Source: CAWCDJ01 sp963796675 (GTDB lineage: Bacteria; Acidobacteriota; Terriglobia; Bryobacterales; Bryobacteraceae). Taken from it: a stretch of 64,000 nt of DNA. Under the pieces are notes generated by a model. It saw nothing but the letters and a program-made list of their open reading frames with translations, was not told the origin of the DNA and ran no database searches. The stretch covers positions 682,001 to 746,000 of the forward strand of contig CAWCMS010000013.1 of NCBI GenBank assembly GCA_963796675.1, given 5' to 3'. Below, piece by piece: positions 59,286 through 64,000 of the stretch; the first letter of the stretch is position 1; each line of letters opens with the position of its first letter. Both the position numbers and the translations under genes were made by a program.

Positions 59286-62200
59286 TCAGCCGGAAACGCG
59301 GCAGCGCAGGCCTTCCGCGGCGATGCGGCAGGCACACACGGCAGCCTCGCCCCCCGGATCCTTCCGCAGCGACTGCCGAAGCTCTTCGGCGGCCTCGGGA
59401 CAGCGGGCGATCATCATGAGGAATCCGCCGCCGCCCGCGCCCGCGAGCTTGGCCCCATGGATATAGGGCCGGACGCGCTCCAGCAGACGGTGGATCGGGG
59501 CATTGGCCGTATTGGGGTCGAGCACCTGGTTCAACTCCCAATGCCGGTCGAGCAACGCTCCGAGCCGCTCCCACTCGCCTTCCTGCAGGGCGTAGAACAT
59601 CTCCATGGCCAGTGTCTTGATGCTGTGCAGGACCTGCACGGTCGCCGTTTCCCGCGCCAGGTAGCGCCCGACCACCTGGCGGAGCAGGTCGCGGGCCATG
59701 CGCCGGATGCCGGTGTAGTAGAGCACCAGGCGGCTTTCGAATTCGGCCGCGCGCTCCGGGCTCCAGGGCACCGGTTGGACGCGGATGCGCTGGCTGAGTC
59801 CGGGACCGGAGACCAGCAGTTTGGCGCCCGGAAAGATGCCGCCGGCCTGGTCCTGCCAGCCGCCGCCGGTGGTCATGAGCTGCTCCAGCCGGGTCACCTG
59901 ATCGCTGAGCTGGTGGTCGTTGAGCGAAACGCCCCTGAGCTCCCAAAGGGCGCGCAGAATGGCCGCGGCCAGAATGCTGCTGGTACCCAGGCCCGACCCC
60001 ATCGGCAGGTCGACCGCCGTCCGGATTTCGAGGCCTCCGCCCATACCCCCCAGGGTTTCGGCAAGCGGCTCGTCCGGGTGGAACAGGCCGCTCATGCGGA
60101 GGGCGCCTCGCGGCAGGGAGAGATCGTCTCCCGGCGACGGCGGCGCGAAGATCTCAGCGCCGATGCGGTATTCCACGATGCTGCCGCTCTCTCCGGATAC
60201 GCAGCGGATCAGGGGTTCGCGCAGAGTGCGGACGGTGGCGCGAATCGGATGCCGGCCGTCCAGAAGCACGGCGATGTTCAGCACCGTGCCGCCCCAATCC
60301 ATGCAGAACGGCGGGGTGTCCGACCATCCTCCGCCGAGATCGATGCGCGCCGGGGCAGCCACCTCGGTCTCCCGGTTTCGCCAGCGTCCGGCGGCCGGGA
60401 GATCCCCGGCGACCGCCCCGGCTTCCACCGCCAGCTGCACCATCCGGAATGCGGACGCGTGAGCTTCTCCGGCCTCGCCCGCAAGCCCCGCCTGGGCAAG
60501 GAAAAGACCCGCCGTATAGTAACGGCTGGCGGCTTCTGTGGGGGCACCGGATTCGAGCGTGGCCGCTCGCGCGCACAGGGCGTGGCCGGTCTTCGCCAGC
60601 GGCCCGATTCCGGGCGCATTGGCCAGCAGGGGTCGGATGTCCGCCCCGGATTCCACCAGGGAAAGCGCCGAAGTCCGCCAGAAAGTGCGCAGACGGCGCG
60701 TCCGCGACGTTTCGAGCGCGGTGCTGTCGGCGGCCCGGGTGCTGCTCTCGAGCGAGAACCGTTCGGCGTTCCGCCAGGTTTCCGGCGAGTAATCGTTGGC
60801 CAGCCCCAGCATCCACCGGGCACAGTTCCAGGCATCTTCCACGGCGCCGGCGGGGTATAGCCGGGCATTCCAAAGACTGCAATCGGGAAGCGCCAGGCCG
60901 GGCCAGACCTCGGCCGGATCCAGGCCGAGGGCCGCGAGTTCCTCCAGTAGCGGGTGCCCGAACCAGGTGGCTCGCGCCGCGGCCGCCTTGGGGTCGTCCT
61001 CCACCCCGTACACCCGGATGACCACTCCGCCGTCTCCCCCCGCCAGCCTCACCGGAACCTGGTGCACTACGGTGTCTTCGGGGACTTCCACGGTGCCGGC
61101 AATCCCTTCGAGGCCGTGCAGGATGGAGCCCGGGGCGGCACGGACGCGGCCGCCCAGGTCGCACTCGATCGCCACGGTGGCCGGTCCGAGATCGGCGCCG
61201 CCGGAAAAGACGCTATCGATCACCACCCCGGAGGAGCGGACATGCGGCTGCCGGGAGGCTCCCAGGCGCTGCTGCGCCTCGTAGAAGCGCGAGAAGTCCG
61301 TATGCTCGGTCATCAGCCGGCGGAACAGGGAGGTGGTGCCCACGTGGGTGAAGTCGCCGGTGACCAGCGAGCACCAGAACGGCGTCCCTTCCAGTGCCTC
61401 GAAAAGCGCGTGCAGCACGCGGGCGTCGGTGGGCGCGGGCACCCATTGGCCGGTCAGTGCCATCGTCATGTGGCGGTAGAGGTCGATGACCGGTGCGTCC
61501 GCGGGATCGAACGGCAGGCGCACCAGTCGCGCCGCCACCTCCGGACTGAAGCGCAGCAGGCCGCTGTCGAGCGCCACGCTGTTCCCCTCGAGCAAGCCTC
61601 CCGCGGCGGTGAGCGCGGCGACCGAGGGCTTCTGCAGGAACGAATAGACGCGGCCCTGCTCGTCCTTGATGTACACGCCATGCCGGGTGCCGGTCTCGAC
61701 CGGCTGCAGAATGGCGACGCCGCTGACCCCTGGCCGGCTCCAATCGAGCGCGGCGGCGTCGAAGGTCAGGATCACGTCGCCCGAACTCACCACCAGCCCG
61801 GATGGCAGGCGCTCGACCCAGGCGGTGGAAAGGGCCAGCATTTCGTCGAAAACGGTGCTCGGCTCGCCCCAGGGAGTTTTGACGGGCAGGGCGCTGAACA
61901 GCTTGCCGGAGAGCGAGTATTGCGGCAGGCGGCGGGAATCTCCGCCGGAGTGAATCATGAGGACCCGTTCGTGGGCCCACCAGTCTTCGAGAGAACCTCC
62001 GGGGTCGAGCGAGCGCAGCGCGTGGAGCGTGGCGCCGCCGCTGCCGATGCGCCGGTCTTCGAAATCGGGGATCACCAGGTAGCGGACGCCGGAGGGGATC
62101 CGGCCCATCGCGCGGCGCCGCTCGACTTCGGCCTGATAGCTTTCGGCCTGGCGTCGCGAACTGGCGGTGATGAGGACGGCGGTCCACCAGCGCGGTGCCG

Positions 62201-62297
62201 CGGCGGTGCCGGCGACACAGGCCGCATAGAGGCTGCGGGCGCGATTGGCTACGGCGGCCAGCCCGGCGGCGTTCCCGAACTCCTCAGCGATTTCCAT
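59286..62297 (-). CDS. fkp: bifunctional fucokinase / fucose-1-phosphate guanylyltransferase (Fkp type)
   Basis: 1003 residues. Converts L-fucose to fucose-1-phosphate and then GDP-fucose. N-terminal nucleotidyltransferase part (about 1-450): RIGSGGATLHALRSL (83-97) and VLMIHSGGDSRRLPQYSLSG (112-131), then KLFSALPVKTPWG. C-terminal GHMP kinase part (about 640-1003): IDLGGGWSDTPPFC near 650, ATP-loop LPMGSGLGTSSILAAAIL near 765 and GAGGGGFLMMIA near 952. Gene organisation and length match Bacteroides Fkp. GDP-fucose would feed the glycosyltransferases of this window (inference). It overlaps the neighbouring GT2 gene by 14 bp. Confidence 0.9.
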   Translation of the reverse strand: MEIAEEFGNAAGLAAVANRARSLYAACVAGTAAAPRWWTAVLITASSRRQAESYQAEVERRRAMGRIPSGVRYLVIPDFEDRRIGSGGATLHALRSLDPGGSLEDWWAHERVLMIHSGGDSRRLPQYSLSGKLFSALPVKTPWGEPSTVFDEMLALSTAWVERLPSGLVVSSGDVILTFDAAALDWSRPGVSGVAILQPVETGTRHGVYIKDEQGRVYSFLQKPSVAALTAAGGLLEGNSVALDSGLLRFSPEVAARLVRLPFDPADAPVIDLYRHMTMALTGQWVPAPTDARVLHALFEALEGTPFWCSLVTGDFTHVGTTSLFRRLMTEHTDFSRFYEAQQRLGASRQPHVRSSGVVIDSVFSGGADLGPATVAIECDLGGRVRAAPGSILHGLEGIAGTVEVPEDTVVHQVPVRLAGGDGGVVIRVYGVEDDPKAAAARATWFGHPLLEELAALGLDPAEVWPGLALPDCSLWNARLYPAGAVEDAWNCARWMLGLANDYSPETWRNAERFSLESSTRAADSTALETSRTRRLRTFWRTSALSLVESGADIRPLLANAPGIGPLAKTGHALCARAATLESGAPTEAASRYYTAGLFLAQAGLAGEAGEAHASAFRMVQLAVEAGAVAGDLPAAGRWRNRETEVAAPARIDLGGGWSDTPPFCMDWGGTVLNIAVLLDGRHPIRATVRTLREPLIRCVSGESGSIVEYRIGAEIFAPPSPGDDLSLPRGALRMSGLFHPDEPLAETLGGMGGGLEIRTAVDLPMGSGLGTSSILAAAILRALWELRGVSLNDHQLSDQVTRLEQLMTTGGGWQDQAGGIFPGAKLLVSGPGLSQRIRVQPVPWSPERAAEFESRLVLYYTGIRRMARDLLRQVVGRYLARETATVQVLHSIKTLAMEMFYALQEGEWERLGALLDRHWELNQVLDPNTANAPIHRLLERVRPYIHGAKLAGAGGGGFLMMIARCPEAAEELRQSLRKDPGGEAAVCACRIAAEGLRCRVSG

Positions 62298-63522
62298 AGG
62301 CCGCGAGCTTTCCGGGAACGGCCCCACCGGCGGCATCCGCTCCGGCCCACTGGATCTTTCTAAGCTGATACGCCACCCGCGTCGACTTTCCCTGCGGGGC
62401 GACGTTCCGGAGCACTGAGGACCGGGCGCGGATGGTCAGGCGCAGCGCATCCTCGCGAAATTGTGCGGGAATTTCGACCGGCAGGCGGAACTCGCGGCCG
62501 GTCACGCGCTCCTCGGCCAGCGGCACTCCGCCGGAATGGATGCGAAGCGTCTGATTCTCCAGGGCGTCGGGCAGAGCGCCTTCGAGCAGCACGGTGTCCC
62601 CGCCGGGCGGCAGCATGTAGTGAAGCATAGGCCCAGCCCACCCATCGGCGTAAAGTCCCTGCGAGTGGTGAATCGTACGGCCGATCACAGTTCCCGCGGC
62701 AAAGCGGATGCCCGATTGCAAGAAGCGGACTGCCGGCGTCCATCCGAGCGCCAGTTTCTCGGCACGGCGGCACCAGAGATTCTGATAAGTCTCGAGGCCG
62801 TAGACAATGTGACCGGGCGGAATGCGCACGCCGGTGTGGCTCCGCAGCATATCGCGAATTTCGCGGGCGCGGCGGACGCCGCCGGCGAAGCTCTTCGCTT
62901 CCGGATATTCCCGCAGACAGCCCATATATTCGGACACATAGACTAGCGGATAGCGCAGGCCGAGGCGGATCAGGATATCCCAATCCATCGAGTAATGCAG
63001 ACTTTCATCGATATAGCCGACTTTTTCGAGGGCCGCTTTCCGGAAATAGACGGTCTGCTGCAGAATGTAATCCGAAAGATATACAAACTTCCATAGGTTC
63101 AGCGGCTCGGTGCACGGGAAGCGGCTGGTGACGTTGCCCTCGCGATCGATGAGATAGCCTTCGCCGTACACGGCGGCCGCGGCGGGTTCTTTTCCCAGCG
63201 TCTCGACGGCGATGCGCACGGCGCCGGGCAGGTAAAGGTCGTCGGAATTCAGCCAGGAGACGATTTCGCCGCTGGCCATGCGAAATCCCTTATTGATGGC
63301 ATGGGACTGTCCGCGATCTCTTTCCGAAATGAAGGTGAGGCGCGAGGCGTAGTCCCGAACCACCGCGGCGGTTTCGTCGGTGGATCCGCCGTCCATGATG
63401 ATGTATTCGAGGTTGGCGTAGTCCTGGCTCAGGACGCTCTCAATGGTGGCGCGGATGAAGGAACCCTGATTATAGGAAGGCGTGACTACCGTGACCCTGG
63501 GACTCGTTTCTGCACCGTTCAT
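62284..63522 (-). CDS. glycosyltransferase family 2
   Basis: 412 residues. VTVVTPSYNQGSFIRATIES, YIIMDGGSTDETAAVVRDYA, QSHAINKGFRMASGEIVSWL and NSDDLYLPGAVRIAV give the WcaA-like GT2 pattern. The acceptor part holds HYSMDWDILIRLGLRYPLV. The last 120 residues are a beta-rich tail (TVLLEGALPDALENQTLRIH; REFRLPVEIPAQFREDALRL) beyond the usual domain. Coupled to fkp by a 14-bp overlap, so a fucosyltransferase role is a reasonable guess. Confidence 0.87.
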   Translation of the reverse strand: MNGAETSPRVTVVTPSYNQGSFIRATIESVLSQDYANLEYIIMDGGSTDETAAVVRDYASRLTFISERDRGQSHAINKGFRMASGEIVSWLNSDDLYLPGAVRIAVETLGKEPAAAAVYGEGYLIDREGNVTSRFPCTEPLNLWKFVYLSDYILQQTVYFRKAALEKVGYIDESLHYSMDWDILIRLGLRYPLVYVSEYMGCLREYPEAKSFAGGVRRAREIRDMLRSHTGVRIPPGHIVYGLETYQNLWCRRAEKLALGWTPAVRFLQSGIRFAAGTVIGRTIHHSQGLYADGWAGPMLHYMLPPGGDTVLLEGALPDALENQTLRIHSGGVPLAEERVTGREFRLPVEIPAQFREDALRLTIRARSSVLRNVAPQGKSTRVAYQLRKIQWAGADAAGGAVPGKLAAYGNR

Positions 63523-63599
63523 GGACCACCCGACTACCGAAAAACCACTGCGGCTTATGTTAGCAAGATGAGATTTGAGTCACAACTGTTGTCAGTCTT

Positions 63600-64000
63600 C
63601 TACTGTACGGCATCGCGTACCGCGCCTCTTGTGCGCTTGACGTTCGCATAAAGCTGGACGGTCTCTTCATTGGTAATAGAGATCGGAGGCCCGACGGGCC
63701 GCCACTCGCCCGATTCCAGGAACCGTGCGCGAATTGCCCTTACCTTCAGGTTGATGTAGTTATGCGCAATGTGCTGTTCCAAAACGTCAATCGTTCGAGG
63801 CGTAGGAAGAAAAATATAGTCGAGCTCCCGCTGTGCCGCCTGGGAAAGCCATTCGACCTTCGTAGCGTCATCAGAACCGGGAATCTCCCGCCATACTACC
63901 GGAACCGCCGCACCGAAAAAATTCGCCTCGGGCATTCGCCATACGGTTCCGTCGGGAGTCGAGACCGCGGGCCCATCGGCAGTCGCACCAAAGTCAAAGA
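63600..64000 (-). CDS. hypothetical protein, C-terminal part (runs off the right edge)
   Basis: At least 133 residues in an open frame from the window edge to the stop at 63600. Segments FDFGATADGPAVSTPDGTVW, VVWREIPGSDDATKVEWLSQ and NYINLKVRAIRARFLESGEW then NEETVQLYANVKRTRGAVRD. No family recognised. The length beyond the window is unknown, so neither start nor domains can be given. Confidence 0.5.
   Translation of the reverse strand, partial: FDFGATADGPAVSTPDGTVWRMPEANFFGAAVPVVWREIPGSDDATKVEWLSQAAQRELDYIFLPTPRTIDVLEQHIAHNYINLKVRAIRARFLESGEWRPVGPPISITNEETVQLYANVKRTRGAVRDAVQ

Overview
GC-rich bacterial chromosome segment, most likely from an Acidobacteriota of the Solibacter/Bryobacter type. 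The evidence is two full-length MacB-like 'orphan' permeases without an ATPase partner (ADOP type), FecR-domain and YXWGXW-type secreted proteins, a DUF5107/TPR protein, an lptB/lptC-lptA region and general protein similarity. This placement is inferred from gene content. I saw no rRNA, tRNA, CRISPR array or replication origin.

Layout. 1-5.1 kb: the start of malate dehydrogenase, an outer-membrane barrel protein, an LPS-export pair (LptB and a long LptC/LptA-like protein) and a divergent small asparaginase. 5.1-12.7 kb: groES-groEL, an island with a decayed IS630-type transposase and two secreted hypothetical proteins, then a second groEL that lacks its 5' end and abuts a remnant of a receiver-domain gene. 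12.7-24.4 kb: FecR protein, an AAA+ (ClpB-like)/receiver fusion, infA, a cold-shock gene, an orphan Cas6-like gene, an ADOP permease, an esterase, prolyl oligopeptidase, cupin, PilZ and LarB. 24.4-33.3 kb: Gfo/Idh/MocA oxidoreductase, cupin, DinB, MurJ-like flippase, Tpx, a DUF255 (YyaL) protein, a DHDPS-family lyase, class II fumarase and a lipoprotein. 33.4-35.9 kb: a two-gene molybdenum hydroxylase with a Tat signal. 35.9-45.1 kb: a surface-polysaccharide block of five glycosyltransferases, a methyltransferase with a long coiled coil and a Wzt-like ABC ATPase. 45.5-50.8 kb: FRG-domain protein translationally overlapped with an ADOP permease, then an S46 peptidase. 50.9-58.1 kb: two large translationally coupled secreted proteins, a 5'-3' exonuclease and DUF488. 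58.1-64 kb: an MFS transporter, a bifunctional fucokinase/GDP-fucose pyrophosphorylase (Fkp type), a glycosyltransferase and a partial ORF.

How the genes fit together. Much of the window serves the cell envelope: LPS transport (lptB, lptC/A), lipid-linked precursor flipping (murJ), polysaccharide export (Wzt-like), sugar activation (Fkp) and several GT2 enzymes. A second theme is proteostasis (GroES, GroEL, the AAA+ fusion).

Two things affect how the sequence should be read. First, at least twenty-five single-base-type frame changes fall within otherwise well-conserved genes, clustered at 1-10.4 kb and 24.4-32 kb and rare elsewhere. Many sit in short G/C runs and look like consensus errors, so I annotate those genes as single CDS. 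Second, intergenic gaps carry compact GC-rich hairpin elements, most strikingly four back-to-back hairpins with 4-base loops at 640-717.
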